A stretch of 64,000 nt of DNA from Patiria pectinifera (GCA_029964075.1 CM057136.1:6696001-6760000), one strand, 5' to 3'; counted from the stretch's first letter, positions 11,453 to 24,264 are shown. Made by a program: numbers and translations. Notes: generated by a model not told the origin, from the sequence alone.

Positions 11453-11895
11453 AATGTTTATCAAGGCATAGTCTATGATACAACAAAGTACGAACATGAT
11501 TGTTCATTTTGTTCATGCGTTAAAAATGAATAAATCTTGTCATATTTAAACTAAACTCGCTTGTAATTTGATACATATGACGTCATCATGACGTCACTTC
11601 TGTTTCAGTCCGGTTTATACTCAAAGCAAATGCGAATGCAAATTTGTGACGTCATGGCAAATTATTGCGCTGCGATTTCGCAAAAGGTGAGCACATTTGA
11701 ACTCCGTCGAATTTTGCATTTGCATTCGTGTGAAGTATTATGGTCGGTTCATACTTCATGCAATGCGAATTTGACGTCACAAAGCATTGGCTACGAAATT
11801 CGCCGGAGTTGAAATGTGCTCAACTTTTAAAACTGCCCTGACGTCACAAATTCGCTATCGCGTTCGCTTTTCGCGCCGTGTATGAACCGGCCTTA

Positions 11896-14800
11896 AACCG
11901 GCCTCAACATCACATCGGTTATTTTATCCCGACTGACCTTTGATCTGGACTACTTCATCGAATTACCGAAGTGCTTTACTGAGGTTATTCAAAATACTTT
12001 TTTGGCAATATTTTCAGTTTAGCTATTCCTATTGGTCGAGAGCCCGTCACGTGGCCGGTCTTAAACGGATGATAAAGACATGGCTAGCTGGTCTTAAACA
12101 CTTTTTCAGTGTCACATAAAATGTGGACTCCTAAAAATCCAGTGCCTCTTACCGTTTTATTGGTTGAACGTTCACAATCCTCACGTAGACATGCGCAACA
12201 CTACCAGCGAGTCAGAATCTTATAGTTCTAAATTCAAAACGCAACGCCCCAGGTGCGTTCTGCGCAACATCGCGCCGAACATGCTACGCCTGCGCAATCT
12301 CCATAAAAGGGTTGTTTACATCTTACTCGCCAGCTGAACACTCCATTATTTTCCTAGAGGGATGTTAAAAAAATCATGAAGTGAACTTGTTGAACAAAAT
12401 CGGGATTTTTTGAACGAATTATTTGATATTTTTTTACCGAAAATGTATTTATGAATGGGAATAAATATGTGCTCGGTCGGTATTTATCACTCTGTTTAAG
12501 ACCGCTTAGAGTCTAGGTGTTGACAATTACCCTCGCCTCCGGCTCGGGTAATTATCAGCACCCAGACTATAAGTGGTCTTAAACAAAGTGATAAAAACCT
12601 CTCGAGCACACATTTATTCCCTTAATAAATGTGTACCTAGATGCAAACTTAAAACCCGGTAGAATCGGGTTAACAAGACAGTAACTGAGACTTTGTGTGT
12701 AAAATTAACTAATTGAACGTAAAGACATGGCTTTCGTGTCCAGATATTAAAGCTAGACTCGAAAGTCACAGGAAGCAGTAATATTTAAAAGAAGTAACAA
12801 TATTCAATCGGCATGAGACAGTGAAGTACTGAAAAGGGGGTAAGACAATCGTTGCTTAATGAATATGAAGACAAACATTTGCTAACTGCCTTTTGATGTA
12901 TAAAGCATCCTAGAAAATAAGACAAACATCTAACATAAAAATCGAAATATTGGGCCTTGATCACAACGATTTGTTATTTGTATCATAAAACGCTTCACTG
13001 TCATTACCTTTCTGGTAATTTTTCTGTCGTAAATTGAATCATAAAGTGAGATTCGTTCATTTATAATTCAGTAACACCGGGAAAATACAACAAAGAAGCA
13101 CAACCATTAATTGCTAGCTTTCTGCCTCATCTTCTCGCCAAACATATGGTCAATTAGGCATAATAAATTAGACTTAAATTATTAAGTTCAGTTATTCATT
13201 GTATTTCAGTTGTATAGTTCGCTGAAGCGCAAAGCAAAGAGTACGCATAACCCTCGGTGTAATCCGCACCAATGGCGGCGATTTCAAGTCAGGATTTGGA
13301 GAGAAAGTGGTGTCAACAGATGAATCTCCACGGGGAAGGCGAGGGGGCCGGGGGGGGGTGATTGCCATGTAGGCACATAAACTGAACATTAAAGTCCGTG
13401 GAGTTTTTAAACTTTATTGTTTAAAAAGTGCACCAGACGCGTCAAGCAATGGCTTGCACAAAGTGCTTCGTGTTTTTTTTGTCCCCTATTTTTACTTGTT
13501 AGCATGATTTCCCCTCTGGGAAAAAAGGTAAGGGGTCTGGTAGACGGGGATAGTCGAATTTAACCCAAGTAGTGTCAAGCCCCATCACCCTGATTTTCGT
13601 GCGATTGCTTCAAGACATTTCATACAAAGTAGCAACATGGAAGAGGTGCCGTCATGAGCGCCCTCCATTCGATGGGAACCACCTTGATGAGGGCACAGTG
13701 CGATGGAACAACGTGATAGAAGTCGAAGTACGACGCGACGCACGACACGACGCACGACGCCAAGCATTACGATCAGCATGAGGTGCAACAAAAGGGGCAA
13801 CGTTCAGGCATAAAATCTGCGAGACGCCACGACGCAATGTACGACGCGACGCCAGATGCAGAGTGTGTGCGAAAGTAGGCAAGGGAGCGGCGGTGCGACG
13901 CGACGGAACCATTGGAACCGGAAGTTAACGCACCTTGAGTGTTTATCCAATGGGCGCTTCAATTAGTGATGCGTGCGCGCGTATGACAAAGTCACAAACG
14001 AACAAGATAGCTATCAAAATAATAAAATTACTGGATCGAAAACGCTCACGCATGCGCCATTCACTTTGCAGAGAATGTTCTCTTTGAGCATGGACGCGCT
14101 AAAAAGTTACGTCGATGGCGAAGAAAATAGAGTTATATTAAAAAAAAAAACCGCACTCGCTGTACGCGCATGTGCCGACATCGGCGGCCATACTTTAGGG
14201 GGAACAACCACTGGTCTCCATTATAATGAACCGGCCTTACACCGGCCTCAACATCACATCGGTTATTTTATCCCGACTGACCTTTGATCTGGACTACTTC
14301 ATCAAAATACCGAAGTGCTTTACTGAGGTTATTCACAATATTTTTTTTTACAATTTTCCTCCATCATGTATTATTTTGTAATGATTGTGTACCTAAAAGC
14401 AAACTTCAAACCCGGTAGAATCGGGTGAATAAGAGAGTATAGTAACTGAGACTTTGTCTGTAAAATAAATATATAACTTTAACTCAAGACACAAGGCTTT
14501 CGTGTCCTGATAAGCTTGACTCGAAAGTCACAGGAAACAATGATATTTGAACGAAGTCACATTACTCAATCAGCGTGAGACAGTGAAGTACTAAAAAGGG
14601 TTAAATCAATCGTTGCTGAATGAACATGGGGACACACAATTGCTACATGCCCTTTGATGTATGGAGCACTCATCCTAGAAAGGCATCCCTTTTCAAAAAT
14701 AAGATAAACATTTCACATAAAAATCGAAATATTGGGCCTTGATAACAACAATTTGGTATGAATTTCATAGAACGCTTCATTTTCATTACCTTTCTGGTAA

Positions 14801-15045
14801 TTTTTCTGTCGTAAATTGAATCATGAAGTGAGCTTCTTTTATTTATAATTCAGTAACTCCGGAAAAATACAACAAAGAAGCACTGCTAGCTTTCTGCCTC
14901 GTCTTCTCGCCCAACATATGGTCAATTAGACATAATAAATTAGACTTAAATTATTAAGTTTAGTTATTCATTGTATTTCAGTTGTACAGTTCGCTGAAGC
15001 GCAAAGCACAGAGTACGCATAACCCTTGATGTAACTGTCTGATAC
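11896..15045. repeat. Local tandem duplication (11.9-13.3 and 14.2-15.05 kb) with intervening insertions
   Basis: The 120 bp at 11,890-12,010 (GCCTCAACATCACATCGGTT...) recur at 14,228-14,345, and 12,630-13,300 recurs at 14,375-15,045 in the same orientation. The first copy has an extra segment of about 620 bp (12,010-12,630). Between copies is about 0.85 kb (13,390-14,228) with repeated CGACGCGACG/CACGACG motifs at 13,730-13,905. No gene is recognised; frames here are low-complexity artefacts of the ACG repeats. Confidence 0.65.
12458..12625. repeat. Imperfect ~165-bp palindrome
   Basis: Sequence from about 12,458 (AATAAATATGTGCTCG...) to 12,535 (TAATTACCC) is repeated in reverse from 12,548 (GGGTAATTATC) to 12,625, around CTCGCCTCCGGCTC. 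It includes GTTTAAGACC-GCTTA on one side and AAGTGGTCTTAAAC on the other. It is the right part of the segment present only in the first tandem copy, so it is probably an element terminus. Confidence 0.6.
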
Positions 15046-15253
15046 GTACCAACATGTCGTTCCGTTGTTTGTTAGACTAAGATGGAGTGTTATTGTTCCA
15101 ATTTCGAAATATAGATATAAAAACACAAGACTCCCACAAGACTCTGCCACTACTCTGATCACCATGCAAACTGTTAGATTAAAGCACTAGAAATATCAAT
15201 ATGCCAGCTCATGGGCGTTACATGAGAATTTCAAATGTAGACCGTGGTCTGGT

Positions 15254-15406
15254 CGTTTGATCGAAGCTTTCGATGGCAATGCCCAAGACTATCTTGAACT
15301 TGCAGACAATCTTGGCATAAACAGATCTACTGCCAGGTCAATTGTAGCCGCGTATCTTAGACCTGACAGACGGGAAAACCTGCCAAGAGGAAGGCCAGAA
15401 ACATAA
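15254..15406 (+). pseudogene. IS630/Tc1-like transposase N-terminal HTH remnant
   Basis: A 50-codon frame RLIEAFDGNAQDYLELADNL then GINRSTARSIVAAYLR and ENLPRGRP. The pattern D-Y-L-x-LA-x-x-LGINRSTAR-x-IV resembles the winged/HTH DNA-binding region of eukaryotic IS630/Tc1-like transposases. Just upstream MRISNVDRG is in another frame, so a small indel separates the usual ISxxDRxRLIEA join. A stop (TAA) follows, and no catalytic DDE/D region remains. The same remnant in block D' (60,717-60,869) has its own stop within AAYL*PGRR, so both were already dead or died separately. Confidence 0.6.
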
Positions 15407-16051
15407 AAATGGACCACGACATGAAGCAGAAATAATCAAAAGGTGAAAGAAATGAAAATAATCGCATCGTATACCTTCGTTTACTTTCATTTTGAATGCA
15501 AAAAGTGCTAAATAGAATGAGCGGAAATGAAAACGAAAACAAGAATCTCATGCAAATAACCCTTGACCAAACTGACTGCTAAATTGAATTATTACTTAAA
15601 CCGAATGACATAACTTCAATTTAGGATGTGTTAAACATGAAAATGTCAGGTCTTAAGATGACTTTGAACGCCTGAAATCTAATGCGAACCAAGGGAATGA
15701 CAGCAGGGCACTACTTCGCTTCATATTGGCCACTATCAAGATGAATTCGAATGCCCACTATCAAGATGAACTCGAATGCCATTTTTGCGAAATTGGCCGG
15801 GAAAACCTATATTAATGGACTTGGTAGAGTTCAGAACACAGCCCTAGACAAAGTAAGAACAGTGGACACATGAGCTAGTAGCGTGTTCATGTATTAAACG
15901 TGCACTGTAACGTGCTCAATTATCCGCCGAATCCAACCGGGCCGGGAAGTTAGCACGCCGGAGAAGTGAGACCGTGACACCGGTAAAGGTATCAAAAAAC
16001 TATACCATCCAGGAGGAGTTTCAAGCATGCTTTTACTGTGCTTACTGCTAA

Positions 16052-16670
16052 ACCCCTCCGCACACCCGTACGATAGCTACCCTACGTGCTGAGCAAAAAG
16101 CCGTTTTGAGCCGTTTGCATAGCACGTAGCTCAACGTATGCGGTGAATTTTTGCTGAGTTTTCTGTCTTGCAAGATGTTCATGAGACAAATATCTATCTG
16201 CTTTGATTTCTTAAATTTGGCCTCGCGAGGCAAACAAACTTTACCGTGAGCAGTAAACCTGCAGTGAGCTACGGGCTGAGCTAAAAGTTTAAGTAACAAA
16301 TGAAAGCATTATTCTTGTTTGTCGGTCGCGTGATTTAAAAAATGAGGACGAACGCCAGCAGGCTTTAGAAGATTTGCACAAAAATATCTTTAAATCACAT
16401 GTACACATAGTACGTGATTTCATTGGCTATTATCTTTTTAACTCAGAATGTAGCTCAAGTTGACCGCATACGGTGAGTTTTTCACCTCGCGAGGTAAAAG
16501 AAATCAAACAGGATAGACATTTGCCTCACGGCCTCGCGAGGCAGACAACTCAGCAAAAAAATCACCGCACACGGGGATATTTTGTGAGCTACGTGCCGAG
16601 CAAACGGCCTCGAATGACTTTTTGCTCAGCGCGAAGCTCTCTTGTGCGGAGGGCTTTGTCGCCTCTATGA
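16052..16670. mobile_element. ~620-bp foldback element with CCTCGCGAGG palindromes
   Basis: The segment 16,052-16,290 (CCCTCCGCAC..., CACGTAGCTC, TTGCTGAGTT, GCCTCGCGAGGC) is mirrored in reverse by 16,440-16,670. Both arms carry CCTCGCGAGG and TTTGATTTCTT. No coding capacity is seen. In block D' the outermost part of the left arm is missing while the right arm is intact, so only one terminus remains there. Confidence 0.7.
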
Positions 16671-16959
16671 AATAAACGGAGGCTGGGTAAGCACAAAATC
16701 GGCTGTTAAGCAGCGCTTTAAATTTGGGTCCCGATGTTTACATATGGAAATTTTAATAAGAAATCACTTTGAACTTTTACTCATTCATCCACCAATCACC
16801 CTAAGATAATCACATGTAAATATTCATGATATAAAACGCGTTCCGCCCGACGTCTGTATATATGGAGATCAATGGGCCCGACCCACAAAAGGTGCCAATG
16901 ACGTCATTATAACAGCAATTTCCGACTGGCACGATTCAGACGACAGAGTACGCAATTAA

Positions 16960-17369
16960 TTCGTGCATGCACAGCCGTGGAACACAGGGTCATTATCTTT
17001 TTCTGCAAAAGTTGTCACAAATTTCACAACATCATCAACAGTTAAAGCTCTTCGATCAACAATTGTAATGTGGCAGGCCCTCTGGAGAAAATCTCAGGGC
17101 GAATTTTCCACTATCTGTGACTGGTTTTTGCTTTTCAGTTCACCTAGCTTGCCCATAGTGGCAAGTGTCGCTCGGCAATTCCTCAGTCCATCGGAGTAAT
17201 CCAGCAATGACTTGTCTCGGATGTTAGGCCGGTTGATGAGGTTTTTTTTTACCCATGCCACCAGTGATGTCGTACTCATTCTCGAATCGGTCTTTGAATA
17301 GCTTTGTTGAAGAGCATAACCGTTTGCACCGGTTAATATATAACCGTGTCTAACCTGGTAATTATTCAT
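16960..17369 (-). pseudogene. BEL/Pao retrotransposon gag remnant
   Basis: Minus-strand frame with LLDYSDGLRNCRATLATMGK followed by LGEL and QIVENSP, then after a frameshift TIVDRRALTVDDVVKFVTTF and AEKDNDPVFHG. The combination of a Y-x-x-GL-x-x-C-x-x-L-x-x-M motif, a VE-x-LP-like stretch and a VKFV...A...NDPVFG stretch matches the gag region (DUF1759-like) of BEL/Pao LTR retrotransposons. It is broken by a stop and at least one frameshift, and no protease, RT or LTR is nearby. Block D' carries the same remnant, further interrupted by an insertion. Confidence 0.65.
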
Positions 17370-17944
17370 AATAAGATGACTTTATCCAAAAGTATGAGTT
17401 AAACCAAGGTTTGTGCAAGAACAAAAATCCTAACTGCTCTGAAAATGGCTACTATGAACAGCGTCACCAACGGTGTCTAAAATCTCTCGGAGGCTGCAGG
17501 ACCTAAATAATACAAATTCTGCTCTTTTCATAACAAAAATCCTCATTTTCACGCTCTTTATATATCATAAACCACCTCAATATCCTTTGACAAAAGTAAA
17601 ACAAAATTAATCACTATCTTAGCTCAGCTGTCCTAGTTTCAAAGAAAAATAATGACGAAATGTGATGGAAATATTCAAGTTGCAAAACGATGACAAGTAT
17701 AATGGTGGAAAGGAGTAGCGCCCTCTAAAGCTTGAACAAAATATCTACCATGAGAATGAATGGTATACTGAGCGATTATTCTGGAGACTGCAGACGGCAT
17801 TGGATGCCATTCAATGCCTGGCTAAGAAGAGATGTATATGATTTGGCATCATCGACTCTTTGGGTATAAAATGTGTGTTCCTCCAGTAGACCCCAGCATT
17901 CTTCTAATGAGTCCGTGAATATTGTGACGCGAGTTCAATCAAGT

Positions 17945-18360
17945 CATACTATTTGCAGTAACTCAAGTTGAGGCTTTGTGAGAACACAATGACTTAAGTC
18001 GAGTGGAGTTGTTCTAAGACAGGCACTTGAGTAGTGGCTCAAATTCGGGTCGAGTCGTTCGGAAATAATGGCAGCTACTGAATTTGAGGAGTTCTGAGGA
18101 GTAATTCGAGTCAAGTTTAGTGTTCTTAGGTAGTGACTCAAGTTGAGTCGTTCTAAGTAAGTGATTAAATTTAAATAGTTCTTAGGCATTGACTCAAGTT
18201 AAGTCATTCTAAGGCAGTGGCATGAGTCACATTGACTCATTCGAAAGAAATGATTGGTTGAGTTTAGTTATTCTTAGGCAGTGACTTGAATCAAATGAAG
18301 TACATCGAAGGCAGTGACTCGAGTCAAGTCTTTAAGTTAACCAAGTTGAGTCGAGTCATG
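17945..18360. repeat. Degenerate ~30-bp minisatellite (GACTCAAGTTGAGTCG)
   Basis: Repeated variants of AGTGACTCAAGTTGAGTCG with TTCTAAGG spacers. The GACTCAA...TTGAGTC core is itself palindromic. Confidence 0.7.
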
Positions 18361-18654
18361 TCACATTCTTGCTTGAGTAACACCAACCTGGGAAGAGTTT
18401 GGGCGTGGGAAGAATTTGGATGAATACTACCTAGAATTTTCTTGGTGTTGTGCAAAACTTGTCGGATTTGATTTAATGTTCTAGTCCTTAATTGACCCTG
18501 AAAAGGATGAAGCTTCTATGGACGGAAAAATGACCTTCTTGTCCCTCTTTGTTGTGATTTAGGTGGAAACGGTCACATCAATGACTACCCTACATGCAGA
18601 TTGTTAAGAGATGCCAAGCTGTCTGAGAAAGGGGCGGAAACAAGCGAGATAAGG

Positions 18655-18950
18655 AGATTATCATTGGCCGAGCTCTCAATGTAGAATACAAATTATCCTA
18701 ATGAGTAATGAATATTCTTAACTTGAAGGCACGATAAATTTTGAGTGGCAAGATATAAGGAGCCTTATCATTGGCAAGCTCTCAACGCAAATCAAAATAA
18801 TGAGCCTATGTCTATGCCTAGATTGAAGGTGTCGTAAATTGTGATTGGGGAGACATAAAGGGCCGGGGCTTATCATTGGCTAAGGTCTCAATACAAAATA
18901 TGAATAAGCCGATGAATATTTATAGATTGAAGATAATTCATTCATTAATG
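18655..18950. repeat. Three degenerate copies of a ~107-bp unit
   Basis: Copies are marked by ATCATTGGC followed by AGCTCTCAA/AGGTCTCAA at about 18,660, 18,767 and 18,875, each followed by AATGA and ATTGAAGG/CTTGAAGG. Confidence 0.6.
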
Positions 18951-19854
18951 CCAGAATGTGTCGAGCTATGTGCGAATTGGAAATTCGATTGGAAAACTGT
19001 GCCTCATGTTTATTCATGACTTGTGCTTTCCTCTCTCTCCCCTATCATAATAAGATATATATGCTGATGTGATGTAACTGTTTTGGTGATAGCGCCCCCA
19101 GCGCTGTGGCGGTGAGATTAGGAAATGATTGTGCGCTTATTTTAAGTACGTTCGACGGGCGACAATGGAATGGAGTACCGAGTTGTGACGTCAATAATAA
19201 CCAGAAAGTGTAGTGCAAACGAATGGAGCACGCGTGCGTGTTGGTTCGCGGTCTGAATCACGCGATATTTTGTCTTTCACACATATTTTGTGCGCCTGAC
19301 GTATTCACTTCGGTACTCCATTATGTGCTCGCAAAAGTGTTTTAGTGTTTTTTTGGCGAGAAGTTTTAACTTTTAAGTGCTGAAATATTTACATCTATAC
19401 TTTTTTTGAACAGAATTATGTGTTTCCAGTAGGTTTTTAGGTTTTATTGGCAAGGAGTTTTAATTTCTAAGACTTGGACGCCAGTTCAGACGTGTTTGCC
19501 CGTGACATCGAGAGAGAAACTAATTATTTTTTAGAAAATATTCTTTTAATTTCATCTTAAAACCAGTAAGAGTTTATTGGGAAAACGTTTTTCTTCCTCT
19601 GGATCTTACCAAAAGTTGCTTTTAATTATTCCGCCAGCTTTTTGGTTTTTTTGATTTATTTGTTAACTTTTAGCTAAAGTTGGTTGGTACAACAACCACG
19701 AAAGAAAACAAGACTAGGCACTTCTAGTAAAGATGGTCTCAGACCAACTTGGTCTGAGGGGTCTAAAGAGTTAACTCAGTCATTTCTTCGGGGGCCACGG
19801 TATAGGGATTATGTAAGTCTAAATCTTAAGAGACAGTCAGTCACGTCAGTTAGG

Positions 19855-19985
19855 CCAGGTCAGGTCAGGTCAGGTCAGGTCAGTCAGGTCAGTCAGGTCA
19901 GGTCGATCAGATAAGGTCAAGTCAGGATAGGATAGTCAGGTTAGGTCAGGTCAGGTCAGGTCAGGTCAGGTCAGGTCAGGTCAGA
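19855..19985. repeat. (AGGTC)n pentanucleotide array
   Basis: Long runs of GGTCA/AGGTC with a few CAGT and GATA variants. The array contains many overlapping AGGTCA hexamers. Confidence 0.9.
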
Positions 19986-21661
19986 CAGTCCGGTCCGGTC
20001 GGTCAGTCAGTGCGTGCGTGCTTTGGAGCACACTAGGCTGGCCCTCTGGGACCAGCACAAATGTAGTCTTGAAAGATACATGTAAGGCCACGAGACACTT
20101 TAAAAAGATCACTGACAGTAATAAATGATATCTAAAAACAACAGAACACCGCCGGTGCACGCTTACACTCTATCTAAAGTGTTTTTATTGAATGAATACA
20201 TGTATAAATTTAACACAGAAAAGAGACGTGAAAGAAAAGGCTTGTGTCGTGATATGCCTAACTTTCTGCATGTCTCTGACTAAATATTAAATTAATTTCA
20301 TTGGCTTTAAGGTAATGGTCACCATTGGCAGAAAAGTTTATATTTGCCTTTTCAAGAAACAATAAACAATAAATCTGAAGCAGGTTATTAATACAAAACT
20401 AAGAAAATGTCGAAATTATGCACAGTAGATGTCATACTTTTGAGAAAACTGTAACAATGCATGTTTTTGTTGGTTGTTTGAAGGTTTGATCCTTACCATC
20501 GCGATGAATTGAGGGTTATTCTTTTTGCCTGGAAAAAGCCAGAATACTGGGCGGAAATTATTTCACAGGATGCTTTATATTCTTTTATTTTCTGAAAATT
20601 AAGTAGGATAATTCATGATATATTGATAGTTTTATGTTTGAGTGTTTGCAAATGGTGTCGATTACCTTTAACCATTTCAAAAGTTAAAGAAAAGGGGGGA
20701 AAAAGAAGGAAAAAAAGGGGTAGGGGTAGAATGGGGTGGGGTGGGGGATAGGGGTTGGAATACTGGGTTTGGGTGGGGTGCGGATGTGTACAAAGCTGCA
20801 ATGACGTCATCTTTGAAACTCTTTTCAATGCACATCTTGTCATTGTGGTCTTGGTTTGAACCAAGTTTAATGTCAATCCAATGAAAAAAGTGTGCAATTG
20901 TTTGAAACAGAATAAAATTATACATATTTAAAAAATCATAAAAAATGATGACGTCATCGTGTCGTGACTTCTAACTTTGCATACTACGTAGTACGATTAA
21001 CTACCTACCCATAAAGTTTCATGACAATCGAACCTTTCCTCATATGTGTTTTGAAAAATCGCATTTTGATGACGTCATGATGACGTCACACATTTTTCAA
21101 AATGTTGTGCTAATACCTATTACCTATACAAAAAGAATTTTGAAATTTGCATGTTGCGTTCGTGAGATATGGCTAAAAGGTCAAAAAATTCAAATATTCC
21201 TATAAAGTCTCAACACATCCCGGTCTAGCCACATACCAAGTTTCAACCCAATCGGACTTACAGTTCTGTAGATATAGGTTTTCAAAATATGCACGTAAAT
21301 TTTCAAAAATCAATAAAAAAAAATAGGTGATGACGTCATGACCGTCAATGACGTCATAGTCTTTGCATAATTTTTGTATGAGGGTCTTCCTTGGCTGTAA
21401 CTTTGATGACGATTCCAGATCGCCAAGTTGTAAAAATGGTGGCTTGAAAACGTGTACAAAGTCAATGGGCTAAAAATCCCACTGCAGAAAAACTGCACCT
21501 TTAAATATGTGATTTGCCTTTAAACTGAAACATTTTTTATAATATATTACTTGATATTCTGACTCTTGGGAATATTTTCAATCAAATGAAAGAGAATAAA
21601 AATACAATTTTGTTTTCCTTAATGCTGAGTATGATCATCTCTTGCTCTATGGCATGGTTAT

Positions 21662-21963
21662 CGACCCATGAATGTGGCGGTATACACCGCCACGCGTTCA
21701 TCTCATTGAACAGCTTTCGATCGGCAAACATCGGCGGGAATAGAATTTCCGTTTGAGTTCCGCAATTTAACGAGCACTTTTATGACCAGAACTTACACAA
21801 AACCTTATCCGCAAACTTTGAGCTGTGTAGGATCGGTCATTTGAAAGAAATTTCGGGACCCAAACAAAAACTCTATTCCCGGCGACGCTTGCCGATCGAA
21901 AGCTGTTCAATGAGAGATGTACGCGTGGCGGTGTATACGTTATATCGCCATGTTCACGGGTCT
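21662..21963. mobile_element. ~300-bp palindromic MITE with GTGGCGGTATAC termini
   Basis: Left half (GTGGCGGTATACACCGCCAC, TTTCGATCGGCAAAC, CGGGAATAGAATTTCC) is mirrored in the right half (CTATTCCCGGCGACGC, GCCGATCGAAAGCTG, GTGGCGGTGTATAC). The same element sits inverted in the right arm at about 56,581-56,822, where one end has been lost. Confidence 0.75.
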
Positions 21964-22169
21964 ATGGCATGGTGCAATTAATTCACAGTGGTTTTAAGGA
22001 CAACTAGTAGAGCGCCCTGTTATTTGGGTTAGTATGGTGCCTCAGAATTTCATACGGACTATACATGTCTTCGATTGCGCTCTACGATCTTTGCTACGAA
22101 CAAACCTAGTGCATGTACTGTATAAAGTATAGTACCCAGAACCATATATCAGCTTTCGAGGTACGACCT

Positions 22170-24260
22170 GCGATATAAGAGCAGTTTTGTTAGCGGAAAA
22201 TTTAGTGATGTTAGCAGATTGTTTTGTTTACCTTGTATTTGTAAATGTCTGTTGGATAATGAATACTGTTTGTATGTAAACGTTTCAGATGAAGTGTTAG
22301 GCCTAATTGTATAATTGGTGATGGTCACGTGGATAATGTATGCAGAGCTGCATGGTGTATCACGTGGACATGTATACAAGCCACGTACCGGCCGGGTCTA
22401 GGTGTATCCATGGTGTATCGTGGCCAGGACGGATGTAATCCACATTAATGTGGCTCAAATACTCCACTTTTTACGTGTTGTTAACTATACTGGGATCATA
22501 TGGGGGGGGGGGCATGTGTTTCACGAAAAGTTGACAAAATTGAGGTGAAGTCATCACGACATGAATATGATTGATGGGATCTTTGTGTTAACATCCTTTT
22601 ATTGGAAGATATACACAAACTCACAGACTCACAGAGTGGTGTGTTGTAGGTCAAAAATAGTGAATGAAAAGAAATCGGAGTACTAAGTGTAGGCATGGAG
22701 CTATTAAAAGTGAAATTGTTCGGACTATATGACCTGAGGCTGTCATGGCTGTTGTTAGTGCAATCTTTTGGATGAACTGACTGACTTACATTTCCTGCAT
22801 AATGATCTATGTTTCCTACCTCCATGTTGCATCCATGTTTGCCTATGAACTGACATGATCTATTTTGAATTGGATGATGTAGTCAGTGAAAATTTATTAA
22901 TTGAAATTTCATGGAAGTGATTGTGTTGAACATCTTTTCTCCAGATGGTTTGATCGTATTGTGTTATCTTTGAGAAATGTGGTTACTTGGTAGGCCCTTG
23001 TGTTTTGTAGCATTTCAGTTGGACTCAATATGGTTACAGCGGCATTCAACTGTATTGAAATGCCCCAAAGAGTGTTAGGTGAATACAAAGTAGGCAGTAT
23101 TGTTAAAGCAGTCTATGTTAATTATTAATTTCGTGGGTTGCTGATGTATATGATGTGTAACATTAGATGATCAATTTACAAAGTGGTGTATTAAATTCTT
23201 TGGTACATCATTTGTCAGACGTCAGACCCTTATGCTTATTGACGTTCAACATTTAGAAATAGGATGAAAACTAAAGTGTTACTACTGCAATGGTATTTTT
23301 CACAAATTAAGGATTGACTATAAACAGAATAAAAGTGCCCTTTACAAATACAATTAAGTATTTACAATCTAAGCTCCTTTTAGCATGATGCCAAAAGTCT
23401 GAAGATCTGTATGTTGTGTAAAGTGTGGCACGATCGTCTACGGATTCAGATGTGTATGCTGTTTGCATTTATCAACCTGCTTGACCTTTGTGTTCGACAC
23501 ATGTTTGAATGTGATATTTGCATGCGAGTGCATGTGATCATGTAGAAGACAACATCAATTACATAACTATGGCGGGGGAGGGGTGTGTATGCCCTCCACA
23601 GACAGATGTTCACGAGTCCTGAGTATGTTCTGGTACAAAATGGTTGAACAATACATATATATGATTTGTCTTCAGTTCTTTCTCCTCCTTTTCAAAAAAG
23701 TACATACTCCTGAAGCCCATATCGCCCTCCCCCCAAGAGTGTGACTGTACATAATGTAGTTAAGTCACTTGAAAAAGGCAAATGTATTTTGATTCTAGTT
23801 GATCATGTGTCTTTTAAAATCTTGAGTATTACACAAATCTGCATGTTAAGCAAGACAAAAGGCAATTTTGTGAAGAATTGTATTGCGGTTGTTACACACT
23901 AGTTGTTAGCGTAACTGTATGCATACTTCATTTAAAAATGTATTTTTTCTTCTTATTTTGTTTTCAGAAATGAAGAGTGTCTTGACACCATCCAAGACAT
24001 CAAGTTCCCTCTGGTCTGTTTTTGTGCATTTCGTCCAGTGTGTCTGTCCCATTAACCATGCCCTGTCATCTCATTTCATTCCTTAGTGTGTTCAGTTCAT
24101 TCCACATTCACTGCAACATTTCATCTCCTAAATATCATATGAATAAAGGTTGTTACATGTGAGCCGAAGTTGTTATATGTGAGCTGAAGTTGTTATATGT
24201 GAGCTGAAGTTTTTTTTGTGAGCTAATCGTGTTCTGTGTTATAGCTATTATGTTCTAAAG
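22170..24260. other. Non-coding 5' region of the left Helentron-like element
   Basis: Present in inverted form at 53,035-55,040 and, in part, directly at 63,163-64,000, so it travels with the element. No convincing frame. It ends with three or four copies of a 20-bp unit GTTGTTATATGTGAGCTGAA (24,150-24,225). Confidence 0.55.
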
Positions 24261-24264
24261 TTAT

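Larger units (their letters stand above)
10216..11895. repeat. Duplicated block C (partner of 58,910-59,600)
   Basis: Direct repeat of 58,910-59,600 starting at the shared TACGCGTAACCCTTGATGTA. Relative to the right copy it carries two extra segments, one of 454 bp flanked by TTAA (10,383-10,836) and one Penelope-like insertion (10,974-11,452). The TACGC(A/G)TAACCCT region also recurs at about 13,235 and 15,010. Confidence 0.7.
14980..17425. repeat. Duplicated block D (partner of 60,510-63,162)
   Basis: Direct repeat of 60,510-63,162. It holds, in order, a transposase HTH remnant (15.25 kb), a foldback element (16.05-16.67 kb) and a BEL/Pao gag remnant on the minus strand (16.96-17.37 kb). 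Main differences: the foldback lost its left end in D', and D' gained a 388-bp insertion in the gag remnant. Confidence 0.85.
17426..20792. other. Non-coding stretch with several minisatellites
   Basis: No convincing coding frame. It holds a degenerate minisatellite of about 30 bp (17,945-18,360; unit like GTGACTCAAGTTGAGTCGTT), three copies of a unit of about 107 bp around TTATCATTGGC-AGCTCTCAA (18,655-18,950), an AGGTC pentamer array (19,855-19,985) and, from about 20,270 to 20,710, a sequence repeated at 28,804-29,040. A G-rich stretch at 20,690-20,780 matches part of 30,590-30,660. Confidence 0.6.

Noticed and set aside
13572-13912. Arginine-rich frames on both strands
   Set aside because: Artefacts of ACGACGC-type repeats.
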